A stretch of 64,000 nt of DNA from Streptomyces sp. NBC_00704 (GTDB lineage: Bacteria > Actinomycetota > Actinomycetes > Streptomycetales > Streptomycetaceae): NCBI RefSeq assembly GCF_036226605.1, contig NZ_CP109000.1, forward strand, positions 5,390,501 to 5,454,500. Reading direction: 5' to 3'. The notes under the pieces were generated by a model that did not search any database, had not been told where the DNA came from, and saw only the letters and a program-made list of their open reading frames with translations. Shown here piece after piece: positions 16,754-25,667 of the stretch. Position 1 is the first letter of the stretch. Every line of letters starts with the position of its first letter. The position numbers and the translations under genes were made by a program.

Positions 16754-16918
16754 ATGGCGGCGCTCGTCTGGTTGCTGATTCCACTGGTCGCCGCGATCGG
16801 CGCGGGGCTGTGGGGCAGTTGGGCCAACCGGACCCGCAAGGCCCGGAGCGACGGTCCCGAGCTGGACGGCTACGCGCGCTTCCGCGCCGCCATGGAGAAG
16901 CCCCACTCGCGTACGTGA
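16754..16918 (+). CDS. Small single-pass membrane protein (unknown)
   Basis: The 54-residue protein starts at ATG 16754 behind GGGAGG. One hydrophobic helix (residues about 2-22, AALVWLLIPLVAAIGAG) is followed by a basic segment (NRTRKAR) and a short polar tail with YARFRAAME. It was probably inserted with the tail in the cytoplasm. It lies 54 bases upstream of the PDZ-Lon membrane protease gene on the same strand, so an accessory role there is possible. No family function is known to me. Confidence 0.75.
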   Translation: MAALVWLLIPLVAAIGAGLWGSWANRTRKARSDGPELDGYARFRAAMEKPHSRT

Positions 16919-16972
16919 CCCGGGTGGCAGCCCTGACGGTGCGCTGACAGACCCGTCCCGTAATGTCGAGGC

Positions 16973-18064
16973 ATGCCACGCCGCACCGCGACGATGCTCG
17001 CCTCCACCCTGATGCTGATCGCGCTCCTGTGCGCGGGAGTGCTCATCCCCGTGCCGTACGCGGAGATGTCCCCGGGGCCGACGGTGAACACGCTCGGCGA
17101 CCACGACGGCGAGCCGGTGCTGCAGATCTCCGGGCGCAGGACGTACGCGACCAGCGGCCACCTGAACATGACCACGGTGCGGGTCACCAGCGCCGACTAC
17201 CGGATGAACCTCGTCGAGGCGGTCTACGGCTGGCTGGCGCACGACGCCAAGGTGGTCCCGCACGACACGCTGTACCCGGACGGCAAGACCGAGGAGCAGT
17301 CCACCCAGGAGAACGCCGAGGAGTTCAGCCAGTCCCAGGAGAGCGCCAAGGTGGCGGCCCTGAAGGAGCTGAAGGTCCCCGTGACGTCCTGGGTGATCGT
17401 CTCGACCGTGGTGAAGGGCTCCCCGGCCGAGGGCAGACTGCACGCGGGCGACGTGATCAAGGCCGTCGACGGAAAGGCCGTGAAGCAGCCCGGCGACGTC
17501 GCCAAGCTGGTGACCGCGCACAAGCCGGGCGGGAAGGTCGTCTTCACCATCGTCCCGGCGAAGGAGCAGGCGGCCGCCGAGAAGGCGCACAAGGCGGCGA
17601 CCACGACCCAGGACGTCGCCGTCACCACCGCGGCCTCCGACGACAGCGGCCGCAAGCGGGCCGTCGTCGGGATCTCGGCCGGCACCGACCACACGTTCCC
17701 GTTCACCGTCGACATCAAGCTCGCCGACGTGGGCGGCCCCAGCGCCGGTCTGATGTTCGCCCTCGGCATCTACGACAAGCTCACCCCCGGCAGTCTCACC
17801 GGCGGCAGGTTCGTCGCCGGCACCGGGACGATCGACGACGACGGCAAGGTCGGACCGATCGGCGGCATCGAGCTGAAGACGGTCGGCGCGCGCAGCCAGG
17901 GCGCCCAGTACTTCCTGACGCCCGCCGAGAACTGCGCGGCCGCCGCCAAGGACACCCCCTCGGGGCTCAGGCTCGTCAAGGTGCACACCATCGACGACGC
18001 CCTCGCCGCCCTCGAGGACATCCGCGGCGGCGACACCGCGGGCCTGCCCGCGTGCGAGAAGTGA
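16973..18064 (+). CDS. PDZ and Lon-type (S16) membrane serine protease, YlbL family
   Basis: In this 363-residue protein one N-terminal membrane helix (residues about 8-27) precedes an extracellular part. A PDZ-like region (GSPAEGRLHAGDVIKAVDG) is followed by a Lon-type catalytic domain with the serine motif GGPSAGLMFALG and the lysine motif GGIELKT of the Ser-Lys dyad. Members are anchored proteases of the cell-envelope face; substrates are mostly unknown. The start is the ATG at 16973, the first with an adjacent signal-anchor. Its long linker is rich in Ala and Lys. Confidence 0.9.
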   Translation: MPRRTATMLASTLMLIALLCAGVLIPVPYAEMSPGPTVNTLGDHDGEPVLQISGRRTYATSGHLNMTTVRVTSADYRMNLVEAVYGWLAHDAKVVPHDTLYPDGKTEEQSTQENAEEFSQSQESAKVAALKELKVPVTSWVIVSTVVKGSPAEGRLHAGDVIKAVDGKAVKQPGDVAKLVTAHKPGGKVVFTIVPAKEQAAAEKAHKAATTTQDVAVTTAASDDSGRKRAVVGISAGTDHTFPFTVDIKLADVGGPSAGLMFALGIYDKLTPGSLTGGRFVAGTGTIDDDGKVGPIGGIELKTVGARSQGAQYFLTPAENCAAAAKDTPSGLRLVKVHTIDDALAALEDIRGGDTAGLPACEK

Positions 18065-18066
18065 CC

Positions 18067-18081
18067 GCGGGGCCGCCCCGC
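18067..18081. terminator. Short hairpin between convergent genes
   Basis: Arms GCGGGG and CCCCGC are separated by three bases immediately after the PDZ-Lon stop codon. It may serve both convergent genes; the stem is short. Confidence 0.4.
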
Positions 18082-18097
18082 TGAGACGCGCGGGCCG

Positions 18098-18640
18098 CTA
18101 CTCGGCGAAGGTCGCCGAGAGCGCCTCCGCGAGACCCGGCACCAGGCCCGAGCCGGTGAGGACCTCCGTGGAGGCGTCCTTCTCCCGCAGCCGCAGGGCG
18201 GAGTCGCGGGTGCCGTCGCGCAGGACCCCGACCGTCATCCGGACCTCTTGGCGGTCCGGGTGGTCCGACACCCACTTCGCGAGCTTCGCCTCGCTCAGGC
18301 CCTGGGGGACCTGGGCCTCGGCCGACGGCGGCAGCATCAGACGCTCCACGGTGAGGGCGCAGCCGACGACCGCGTCGGGCCAGGCGATCGTGGCGAGGAA
18401 CTCGTCGAGCGGCTTGTCCGTCGGCACCTCGTCCTGCTCGACGGGGGTGAGGCCGGTGATCTCGGGCTCGTCCTGGAGGCCGAGCTGAGCGGCGAGCGAC
18501 GGTTCCTGGGCGCGCAGCCGGGCGGTGTCTACGAGGGCGAAGAGGCGGGCGGGCTGGTCCCAGCCGAGGCCGGAGGCGTACTCGTCGATCTCGAGCACGG
18601 CCCGGGTGAGCGGGCTCGCCGCCATGGGAGTGTTGGACAT
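18098..18640 (-). CDS. PPA1309-family protein (unknown)
   Basis: This 180-residue cytoplasmic protein is conserved across actinobacteria and belongs, to my recognition, to the PPA1309 family. It contains WPDAVVGCALTVERLMLPP and a paired DPDRQEVRMTVGVLRDG-like strand. No catalytic motif is evident. ATG 18640 has a GAGAGG ribosome site. The gene is divergent from the large UPF0182 membrane protein gene, a pairing I believe recurs in actinobacteria, but the function of both is unknown. Confidence 0.8.
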   Translation of the reverse strand: MSNTPMAASPLTRAVLEIDEYASGLGWDQPARLFALVDTARLRAQEPSLAAQLGLQDEPEITGLTPVEQDEVPTDKPLDEFLATIAWPDAVVGCALTVERLMLPPSAEAQVPQGLSEAKLAKWVSDHPDRQEVRMTVGVLRDGTRDSALRLREKDASTEVLTGSGLVPGLAEALSATFAE

Positions 18641-18792
18641 GGTCACAATCCTCTCTCGTTCCTGGCCGGAATCGGGAACCGAGTAAACCGTGAGTAAGTT
18701 GCATAGGTGGGGGCCCGCGATCACGGGGGGCCGCCAACGGCCCACGAACACGCGGGCCTGACGGATCTACTGCGACTTTCGAGGTGCGCACC

Positions 18793-21768
18793 TTGGCTTT
18801 CCAGATGCCGGACCGCGGCGGAGGCCCCACGGGGCCGCGGATCAGAGTGGGCCGCCCGTCCCGGCGTGTCCGGACCCTGCTCATGACACTGGCCGTCCTG
18901 GCCGTCCTGGGCATGGCGTTCACCATGTTCGCCGGGTTCTGGACGGACTGGCTCTGGTACCGCTCGGTGCATTACTCGTCGGTCTTCACCACCACGCTGT
19001 GGACCAAGATCGGGCTGTTCTTCGTCTTCGGCCTGCTGATGGCCGTCGCGGTCGGCGTCAACATCTGGCTGGCGCACCGGCTGCGGCCGCCGCTGAGCGC
19101 GATGTCGGTGGAACAGCAGAGCCTCGACCGCTACCGCATGGGCATCGCGCCGTACAAGACGTGGCTGCTGCTCGGCATCACCGCCCTGGTCGGCCTGATC
19201 GCCGGCGCGTCCGCGGCGGGCCAGTGGCGGACCTGGCTGATGTGGGTCAACGGGGTCTCCTTCGGGCAGAAGGACCCCCAGTTCCACCTGGACGTGTCCT
19301 TCTTCGCGTTCGACCTGCCCTGGTACCGGTTCCTGCTCGGCTTCGGCTTCGCCGCCACGATCCTGTCCCTGATCGCCGCCGCGCTCACCCACTACCTGTA
19401 CGGCGGGCTGCGGGTCACCAGCCCGGGCGCGCGCGCCACGGCCGCGGCCACCGGCCATCTGTCGGTCCTGCTGGGCATCTTCGTCGCGCTCAAGGCGGTC
19501 GCCTACTGGCTCGACCGCTACGGCCTCGCGGTGAAGTCCAGCGACTTCAAGGCCACGGACAACTGGACGGGCCTGCGCTACGTCGACGCCAACGCCTACC
19601 TCCCGGCGAAGACGATCCTGTTCTGCATCGCCGTCATCTGCGCCCTGCTCTTCTTCGCCACCCTGTGGCGGCGCACCTGGCAGCTGCCGGTCATCGGGTT
19701 CGGCCTGATGGTGCTCTCGGCGATCCTCATCGGCGGGCTCTACCCGGCGATCGTCCAGAAGTTCCAGGTCCAGCCCAACGAGCAGGCCAAGGAAGCCCCG
19801 TACGTCGAGAAGAACCTCAAGGCGACGCGCGAGGCCTACGGCATCGACGGCGCGCAGGTCACCGAGTACTCGGGCACCAGCACCACCAAGGACAAGACGA
19901 CCCTGCGCGACGACGCCGACGCCACCGCGAGCATCCGCGTCCTCGACCCGAACATCGTCTCCCCGACCTTCCAGCAGCTCCAGCAGATGCGGAAGTACTA
20001 CGCGTTCCCGACCAACCTGGACGTGGACCGCTACAACGTGAAGGGGACCGACGAGGACACCGTCATCGGTCTGCGCGAGCTGAACCTCGCGGGCGTCGAC
20101 AAGCAGAACTGGATCAACAACCACTTCCGCTACACGCACGGCTACGGCGTGGTCGCCGCCAAGGGAACGACGTCCGACTCCGAGGGGCGCCCGGTCTTCA
20201 CCGAGTCCGACCTGCCCTCGCAGGGCGAGCTCGGCAGTTACGAGCAGCGGGTCTACTACGGCGAGAAGACGACCACGTACTCGATCGTCGGCGGCCCCCA
20301 GAAGGAGATCGACTACTCCGACGACAAGGGGGAGAAGACCACCAGCTACACCGGCAACAGCGGCGTCAACCTCTCCAACCCGGTCAACCGGGCCGCGTAC
20401 GCGGTGGCGTTCGGCGAGCCGCAGATCCTCTACTCCGGCGCCATCGGCGACGGTTCGCGGATCCTGTACAACCGCACGCCCAAGGAGCGCGTCGAGGCGG
20501 TCGCCCCGTGGCTGACCATCGACGGCGACGCCTACCCGGCCGTGGTCGACAACAAGATCCAGTGGATCGTCGACGCCTACACGACGACCAACGGGTACCC
20601 GTACGCCTCCCGTACGACGCTCGGCGACACGACGGCCGACTCGCTGACCGCGACCAACGACAACCGCGCGGTGGTGGCCCAGCAGAACCAGGTCAACTAC
20701 ATCCGCAACTCGGTGAAGGCGACCGTCGACGCGTACACGGGCGAGGTCAAGCTCTTCCAGTGGGACACCCAGGACCCGGTCCTCAAGACCTGGATGAAGG
20801 CGTTCCCCGGAACGGTGAAGGCCAAGTCGTCCATCTCGCCCTCGCTGATGGCCCATCTCCGGTACCCGCAGGACCTGTTCAAGGTCCAGCGCGAACTGCT
20901 CAGCCGCTACCACGTGAAGGACGCGACGACGTTCCTCAGCGGCAGTGAGGTGTGGCAGGTGCCGGACGACCCGTCCAACAAGTCGGGCGACGCGGTGCCG
21001 CCGTACTACCTGAGCATGAGGATGCCCGACCAGAAGGCGCAGGCGTTCTCGCTGACGACGACGTTCACGCCCAACGGCCGTGACAACCTCAGCGCGTTCA
21101 TGGCGGTCGACTCCGAGGCGGGCACGCCCGACTACGGCAAGATCAGAGTCCTGAAGCTGCCGACGAGCACGACCGTCGACGGGCCCAAACAGGTGCAGAG
21201 CCAGTTCAACTCCGAACAGGACATCGCCGAGTCCATCAGGCTCCTCAAGGGCGGCGACTCCGACATCGAGTACGGCAACCTGCTGACGGTCCCGCTCGAC
21301 GGCGGCCTGCTCTACGTGGAACCCGTCTACGTGCGCGGCGGCGGCCTCAAGTACCCGCTGCTGAAGAAGGTGTTGGTGACCTACGGCGGCAACACCGCCT
21401 TCGAGGACACCCTGGACGAAGCCCTGAACAAGGTGTTCGGCGCGGAGGCGGCGAACCCGCCGCCGACGGACGAGGGCGGGGGCACGACCCCGCCGCCGAC
21501 GTCGTCCAACCCGACGGTCCGCCAGGCGCTGGCCGACGCGCAGAAGGCCTTCGAGGCCGGCCAGGAGGCGCTGAAGAAGCCCGACTGGGACGCGTACGCC
21601 AAGGCGCAGAAGGATCTGGAGGCCGCGCTGAAGCGGGCCGAGGACGCGCAGGCGCAGGCGGACAAGGGCGCCAAGACCGGCGGCAGCGCCGACCCGTCGC
21701 CCGCGGCCGGCCCTGCCGCCGGTGGCAAGGCGACCGGCAGTCCCAGCCCTGGCCCGAGCAGCGGCTGA
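18793..21768 (+). CDS. UPF0182 family large membrane protein
   Basis: The protein has about 991 residues. Seven hydrophobic helices occupy the first third (FTMFAGFWTDWLWYRSVHY begins the conserved block). A long extracytoplasmic domain (about residues 330-870) and a Pro/Ala-rich tail ending in GSPSPGPSSG follow. The start is judged to be the TTG at 18793 (MAFQMPDRGGG), because GAGGTG lies seven bases upstream; GTG 18784 overlaps that site and ATG 18805 has none. The family is widespread in actinobacteria and its biochemical role is unknown to me. Transcription probably ends before the downstream tRNA. Confidence 0.9.
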   Translation: MAFQMPDRGGGPTGPRIRVGRPSRRVRTLLMTLAVLAVLGMAFTMFAGFWTDWLWYRSVHYSSVFTTTLWTKIGLFFVFGLLMAVAVGVNIWLAHRLRPPLSAMSVEQQSLDRYRMGIAPYKTWLLLGITALVGLIAGASAAGQWRTWLMWVNGVSFGQKDPQFHLDVSFFAFDLPWYRFLLGFGFAATILSLIAAALTHYLYGGLRVTSPGARATAAATGHLSVLLGIFVALKAVAYWLDRYGLAVKSSDFKATDNWTGLRYVDANAYLPAKTILFCIAVICALLFFATLWRRTWQLPVIGFGLMVLSAILIGGLYPAIVQKFQVQPNEQAKEAPYVEKNLKATREAYGIDGAQVTEYSGTSTTKDKTTLRDDADATASIRVLDPNIVSPTFQQLQQMRKYYAFPTNLDVDRYNVKGTDEDTVIGLRELNLAGVDKQNWINNHFRYTHGYGVVAAKGTTSDSEGRPVFTESDLPSQGELGSYEQRVYYGEKTTTYSIVGGPQKEIDYSDDKGEKTTSYTGNSGVNLSNPVNRAAYAVAFGEPQILYSGAIGDGSRILYNRTPKERVEAVAPWLTIDGDAYPAVVDNKIQWIVDAYTTTNGYPYASRTTLGDTTADSLTATNDNRAVVAQQNQVNYIRNSVKATVDAYTGEVKLFQWDTQDPVLKTWMKAFPGTVKAKSSISPSLMAHLRYPQDLFKVQRELLSRYHVKDATTFLSGSEVWQVPDDPSNKSGDAVPPYYLSMRMPDQKAQAFSLTTTFTPNGRDNLSAFMAVDSEAGTPDYGKIRVLKLPTSTTVDGPKQVQSQFNSEQDIAESIRLLKGGDSDIEYGNLLTVPLDGGLLYVEPVYVRGGGLKYPLLKKVLVTYGGNTAFEDTLDEALNKVFGAEAANPPPTDEGGGTTPPPTSSNPTVRQALADAQKAFEAGQEALKKPDWDAYAKAQKDLEAALKRAEDAQAQADKGAKTGGSADPSPAAGPAAGGKATGSPSPGPSSG

Positions 21769-21808
21769 TCAAGCCCGTCCCGCGTCGTGATACGGTTGTG
21801 GAACACGA

Positions 21809-21882
21809 CGCGGGGTGGAGCAGCTCGGTAGCTCGCTGGGCTCATAACCCAGAGGTCGCAGGTTCAAATCCTGTCCCCGCTA
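21809..21882 (+). tRNA. Initiator tRNA-fMet (CAT), copy 1
   Basis: The 74-nt gene has anticodon CAT in the loop CTCATAA. Initiator features are visible: an unpaired 1-72 position (C1 opposite T72), three G:C pairs closing the anticodon stem (GGG/CCC), and an A11:T24 pair in the D stem. The CCA end is not encoded. It is identical to the copy at 24427-24500. Confidence 0.97.
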
Positions 21883-21890
21883 CTGAAGAC

Positions 21891-21924
21891 GAAGGCCCGG
21901 ATCCAGAAACGGATCCGGGCCTTC
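21891..21924 (+). terminator. tRNA terminator
   Basis: A 14-bp perfect stem (GAAGGCCCGGATCC with GGATCCGGGCCTTC) closes with the six-base loop AGAAAC. It begins eight bases after the tRNA. Confidence 0.85.
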
Positions 21925-22087
21925 GTGATGTGCGAACGCATGTGCCGCGGGGCCGATGGCCGCGCCGCGGTGGGGAGTTGGGCGATCTGTGTTTCACTTG
22001 TCTCTCTGTGGGCATGTCGACAAAACGCTGTAGTGACCTTACGGGCCGCGGTATACCAGGTGTACCCGGGTTGCGGGTGGTGCGACG

Positions 22088-23971
22088 ATGGACGTTATGG
22101 GGGACAAGGCAACTCTGTTCGGGACAGGGCGGTTTGTGCAGCCTTCCGGTGAGGAAGCGACCCCGGACGAGAGCCGGGACGAGGCGGCGGACGCCGTCGA
22201 GACGGGGGAGGCCGTCGAGGAGATGCGCCTGCGACTCGCGGCACGAGCCGGCGACGTCGAGGCCGTGAGCGTCCTCGGGGCCATGCTGCTGCGCCGCGGC
22301 GACCTCGACGGAGCCGAACCCCATCTCCGCGCCGCCACCGCCGAGGGCGACCGGGCGGCCGCCAACAACCTGGGCGTCCTCCTCCACCAGCGGGGCTACC
22401 CCGACGAGGCGGCCGGCTGGTGGCGGGTCGCCGCCGTCGCCGGCTCCGCCGCCGCGGCGCACGCGCTGGGCCGCCACTGCCGGGAATGCGGGGACGAACC
22501 GGCCGCCGAGTACTGGCTGCGCCAGTCCGCCGAACAGGGGCACGCCCTGGGCGCCTACGCCCTCGCCGACCTCCTGGAGCACCGCGGCGACGCCGGGGCC
22601 GAACGCTGGATGCGGGCCGCCGCCGAGCGCGGCCACCGGGAAGCGGCGTACCGACTGGCCCGGGCCCTCGACCTGAAGGACCACGAGCAGAGCGGCGAGC
22701 CGGGCGAGCGGGGGCCCGCCGGCGGCGCGACGCACGGACGCGGACCGGACGACGGCGTCGCCGCGCGGTCGGACGCCGAACAGTGGTACCGCCAGGCCGC
22801 CGCGCGCGGACACCGCCGCGCCGCGCTCCACCTCGGGACGATCCTGGAGAAGCGGGGCGACCTCAAGGAGGCCGGTCGCTGGTACCTGACGTCCGCCAAG
22901 GACGGGGAGGCGCGCGCCGCCTGCGCGCTCGGCTTCCTGCTGCGCGACGCCGGAGACACCGAGAACGCCGCGATCTGGTGGCTGCGGGCCGCGCAGGAGG
23001 GCGACGGCAACGCGGCCAACGCGCTCGGCGCGCTGCACGCCGAACGCGGCCAGACCCAGACCGCCGAACGCTGGTACCGGGCCGCGATGGACGCCGGCGA
23101 CGACAACGGCGCCTACAACCTCGCCCTGCTCTGCGCCGAGCAGGGCCGCACCGCGCAGGCCGAGCAGTGGTACCGCCGCGCCGCCTACGCCGGGCACCGG
23201 GAGGCGGCCAACGCACTGGCGGTGCTGCTGCTCCAGGGCGGCGACACCGCCGGGGCCGAGCCCTGGTTCTCCAAGGCGGCCGAGGCGGGCAGCGTCGACG
23301 CCGCGTTCAACCTCGGGATCCTGTTCGCCGGGCGGGGCGAGGAGACGGTGGCGCTGCGCTGGTACGAGCGGGCGGCGGCCGCCGGGCACACCGAGGCGGC
23401 GCTCCAGGTCGGCATCGCGCGCCTGCGCGACGGCGACGAACGGGAGGCCGAGCGGCACCTGCGCTGCGCCGCGGGCGGCGGCAGCGCGGAGGCGGCATAC
23501 CGGCTGGCCGCCCTGCTCGACTCGCGCCGGCCGCCGCAGCCCGCGCACGAGCTCGGGGAGATCGTGCACGACAAGACCGAGTGCGAGGAGTGGTACGAGC
23601 GGGCGGCGACGCAGGGGCACCGGCGTGCGCAGGTGCGGGTCGGGATGCTGGCCGCCGCCCGGGGCGACGTGGTGGAGGCGGCTCGGTGGTACCGGACGGC
23701 CGCCGAGGCCGGGTCCCGCAACGGCGCCTTCAACCTCGGGCTGCTGCTCGCGCGGGAGGGCAGCGAGCCCGAGGCGGCCGTGTGGTGGACGCGGGCGGCC
23801 GACGCGGGTCACGGGCGGGCGGCGTTGCGGCTGGCCCTGGTCTACGCGCGTCGCGGGGAGCTGGCGGAGGGGCAGCGGTGGGCGGACCGGGCGGTGTCGC
23901 TCGGGCCGGCGGAGGTCGGCGAGCGGGCGGCGCGGCTGCGGGACGCTTTGCGGGAGGAGTTGTCCGCGTGA
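22088..23971 (+). CDS. Sel1-like (TPR-type) repeat protein
   Basis: The 627-residue protein is built of about thirteen Sel1-like repeats. Each is near 36 residues, on the pattern AAAxLGxLLxxRGDxxxAExWYRxAAxxG, covering residues about 45-610. A variable acidic/Gly insertion (residues about 198-225) interrupts the array. The N-terminus MGDKATLFGTGRF is conserved-looking. Such solenoids are scaffolds for protein complexes; no catalytic domain or signal peptide is present. ATG 22088 is used (alternative ATG 22097). A TATACC hexamer at 22052-22057 could be the -10 element. The gene lies between two identical tRNA genes. Confidence 0.85.
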   Translation: MDVMGDKATLFGTGRFVQPSGEEATPDESRDEAADAVETGEAVEEMRLRLAARAGDVEAVSVLGAMLLRRGDLDGAEPHLRAATAEGDRAAANNLGVLLHQRGYPDEAAGWWRVAAVAGSAAAAHALGRHCRECGDEPAAEYWLRQSAEQGHALGAYALADLLEHRGDAGAERWMRAAAERGHREAAYRLARALDLKDHEQSGEPGERGPAGGATHGRGPDDGVAARSDAEQWYRQAAARGHRRAALHLGTILEKRGDLKEAGRWYLTSAKDGEARAACALGFLLRDAGDTENAAIWWLRAAQEGDGNAANALGALHAERGQTQTAERWYRAAMDAGDDNGAYNLALLCAEQGRTAQAEQWYRRAAYAGHREAANALAVLLLQGGDTAGAEPWFSKAAEAGSVDAAFNLGILFAGRGEETVALRWYERAAAAGHTEAALQVGIARLRDGDEREAERHLRCAAGGGSAEAAYRLAALLDSRRPPQPAHELGEIVHDKTECEEWYERAATQGHRRAQVRVGMLAAARGDVVEAARWYRTAAEAGSRNGAFNLGLLLAREGSEPEAAVWWTRAADAGHGRAALRLALVYARRGELAEGQRWADRAVSLGPAEVGERAARLRDALREELSA

Positions 23972-24426
23972 CGGTGCCCTGGGCTTGGGGTGGTGTTACG
24001 GTGCCCCCGGCCGGGGCAGGGCGTTCTTCGCTCACCTCGGGTGAGGGGTGTCGGCCCTGTCCTCCCCGGCCGGGAGGAGGGGGCGGGTCGGCTGTGCTGC
24101 CGTACAGCGGTTCTCGCCCCCGCCGCCCCTTCCCGTCCCGTCCCTGGGGGCTGCCGCCCCCAGACCCCCGCTGTCGGCCCCTAAGGGGCCTCGTCCTCAA
24201 ACGCCGGACGGGCTGGGGGTTCGGGTCTTGAGGTCGGGTGCCGGCGGCTGTGGGGGCGGGCCTCGTCCTCAAGCGGCGGGCGGGCTGGAGGGGCGGGTCT
24301 CGTCCTCAAACGCCGGACGGGCTGAAGGGGCGGGCCTCGTCGTCGAGGGTCGGGCGGGCTGAAGGCTTGGTGTGCGGTATTGATTTGCGTTCGGGCCTGG
24401 CCTTCACGTAACGTTGCATTCATCGA
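23972..24426. other. 455-bp intergenic region rich in short repeats
   Basis: No coding region is convincing here. The stretch holds a hairpin (24144-24163), a palindrome GGCCCCTAAGGGGCC near 24177-24191, and about four degenerate copies of a 28-30 base unit. It ends in the short leader of the second initiator tRNA. A TTGCGT and CATTCA pair about 25 bases before the tRNA may be its promoter, but this is weak. Confidence 0.6.
24144..24361. repeat. Cluster of Streptomyces-type intergenic repeats
   Basis: A stem-loop (CTGGGGGC, TGCC, GCCCCCAG at 24144-24163) is followed by four related units of about 28 bases at 24186-24215, 24258-24287, 24296-24324 and 24332-24361. The best conserved core is CCTCAAACGCCGGACGGGCT (units 1 and 3); units 2 and 4 are degenerate. 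From experience similar units are scattered through Streptomyces intergenic DNA; I cannot count genomic copies here. Confidence 0.7.
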
Positions 24427-24500
24427 CGCGGGGTGGAGCAGCTCGGTAGCTCGCTGGGCTCATAACCCAGAGGTCGCAGGTTCAAATCCTGTCCCCGCTA
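24427..24500 (+). tRNA. Initiator tRNA-fMet (CAT), copy 2
   Basis: This is identical over all 74 nt to the gene at 21809-21882, with the same C1 x T72 mismatch and GGG/CCC anticodon stem. The identity extends a few bases on either side (CGA before, CTGAAG after) and then stops, so only the tRNA unit is duplicated. Confidence 0.97.
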
Positions 24501-24507
24501 CTGAAGG

Positions 24508-24543
24508 CCGAGGGCCGGAATCCGAAAGGGTTCCGGCCCTCGG
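24508..24543 (+). terminator. tRNA terminator
   Basis: A 13-bp perfect stem (24508-24520 with 24531-24543) has a ten-base loop. It differs in sequence from the terminator of copy 1. Confidence 0.85.
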
Positions 24544-24603
24544 TCGTGTCGTCGGTCGTGTCGTCGGCCGGGCCTTGCTCGCGGCGGTCGCCGCGAGGTG
24601 GAG

Positions 24604-25020
24604 TCAGGCCGTGGCGCAGTCGGGGCAGAGGCCGCGGTAGGTCACCTCGACGTCGGAGACCGTGAAGCCGAAGCGTTCCGAGTCCGGGAGGTCGGCCAGC
24701 GGGTTGCCGCTCGGGTGGACGTCCTTGATGGCGCCGCAGCGGGCGCACACGAGGTGGTGGTGCGGGCGGTGCGCGTTCGGGTCGTACCGCTTGGCACGCC
24801 GGTCGGTGGCGACCTCGAGCACCTCGCCGAGGGAGACCAGTTCGCCGAGCGTGTTGTAGACGGTCGCCCGGGAGATCTCCGGCAGCCGGACGACGGCCCT
24901 GGCGTGCACCTCGTCGGCCGTCAGATGGACGTGCTCGCCGTCGAGCACCTCGGCCACGACGCGCCGCTGCGCGGTCATCCGAAATCCGCGGCCACGCAGT
25001 CGGTCCAGAAGGTCACTCAT
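24604..25020 (-). CDS. Fur-family metalloregulator
   Basis: The 138-residue protein has an N-terminal winged helix (MTAQRRVVAEVL; PEISRATVYNTL as recognition helix). The dimerisation/metal domain carries HHHLVCARCG and a second pair CPDC, the structural zinc site. His and Asp residues around RYDPNAHRPHHH fit the regulatory metal site. PerR/CatR-type peroxide sensing is possible, but no catalase gene is adjacent and the subtype cannot be decided by reading. It lies 47 bases downstream of the CBS-domain gene on the same strand. Confidence 0.88.
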   Translation of the reverse strand: MSDLLDRLRGRGFRMTAQRRVVAEVLDGEHVHLTADEVHARAVVRLPEISRATVYNTLGELVSLGEVLEVATDRRAKRYDPNAHRPHHHLVCARCGAIKDVHPSGNPLADLPDSERFGFTVSDVEVTYRGLCPDCATA

Positions 25021-25067
25021 GGTTTCAGCCTAACAGTCGGGTGACCAGGTCCCGAACGGGTGTGACT

Positions 25068-25505
25068 TTAGATTCTGGCCTGGCTTGGACCGAGTCCACT
25101 GTAGGACGGGGTACGGGTTTGGTCGGGCCTGCGGGCCGGGAGCCAGCAGCGGATGATGTCGCGCACCGAGACGATGCCGGCCGGTCCGTGCTGGTCGAGG
25201 ACGATCAGATGGCGGAAGCCGCCGTGGGTCATCGCCCCGGCCGCCTCCTCCAGCGTCCAGGTCGGTGCGGCGAAGACCACGTCGTCCGTGGTGTGGGCGT
25301 GGGTGCGTTCCGTGTCGGGGTCCTGGCCGAGGGCCACCGAGACGAGGATGTCGCGCTCGGTGAGGATGCCGATGCCGCCGGCGTCCGGGTCCAGGACGAC
25401 CGCCGCGCCGACCCGGCGGGCGGCCATCAGGGCGGCGGCCTGACGGAGGGTGTGTGCGGGACCGATGGTGAGGATCACCGTGCTCATGGCGTCACGGACG
25501 AGCAT
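25068..25505 (-). CDS. CBS-domain pair protein
   Basis: The 145-residue protein consists of two CBS domains (VRDAMSTVILTIGPAHTLRQAA and DDVVFAAPTWTLEEAAGAMTHGG). Such pairs bind adenine nucleotides and act as energy or ligand sensors, usually through partners. ATG 25505 is preferred. The perfect AGGAGG (25522-25517) would overlap the alternative GTG at 25517, so that GTG cannot be the start. It was probably co-transcribed with the Fur-family gene. Confidence 0.85.
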   Translation of the reverse strand: MLVRDAMSTVILTIGPAHTLRQAAALMAARRVGAAVVLDPDAGGIGILTERDILVSVALGQDPDTERTHAHTTDDVVFAAPTWTLEEAAGAMTHGGFRHLIVLDQHGPAGIVSVRDIIRCWLPARRPDQTRTPSYSGLGPSQARI

Positions 25506-25609
25506 GGCTGGAGCCACCTCCTAAGAATCCCGCGCCACACGTGCGGGGATTCACAAGTTCACAAGTGGGGGTGCAGTCAGCGTGACAGGTAAAGCCGGGG
25601 TCAACAAGA

Positions 25610-25639
25610 GGGCGCGCGCGTCCAATTGAGGGCGCGCGC
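25610..25639. repeat. Short direct repeat between CBS gene and hisN
   Basis: AGGGCGCGCGCG occurs twice at 18-base spacing in the intergenic region. No function is evident; it could contribute to termination of nearby transcripts. Confidence 0.4.
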
Positions 25640-25667
25640 GCTCATCTGTGGCGCGTGGAGGCGTTCG

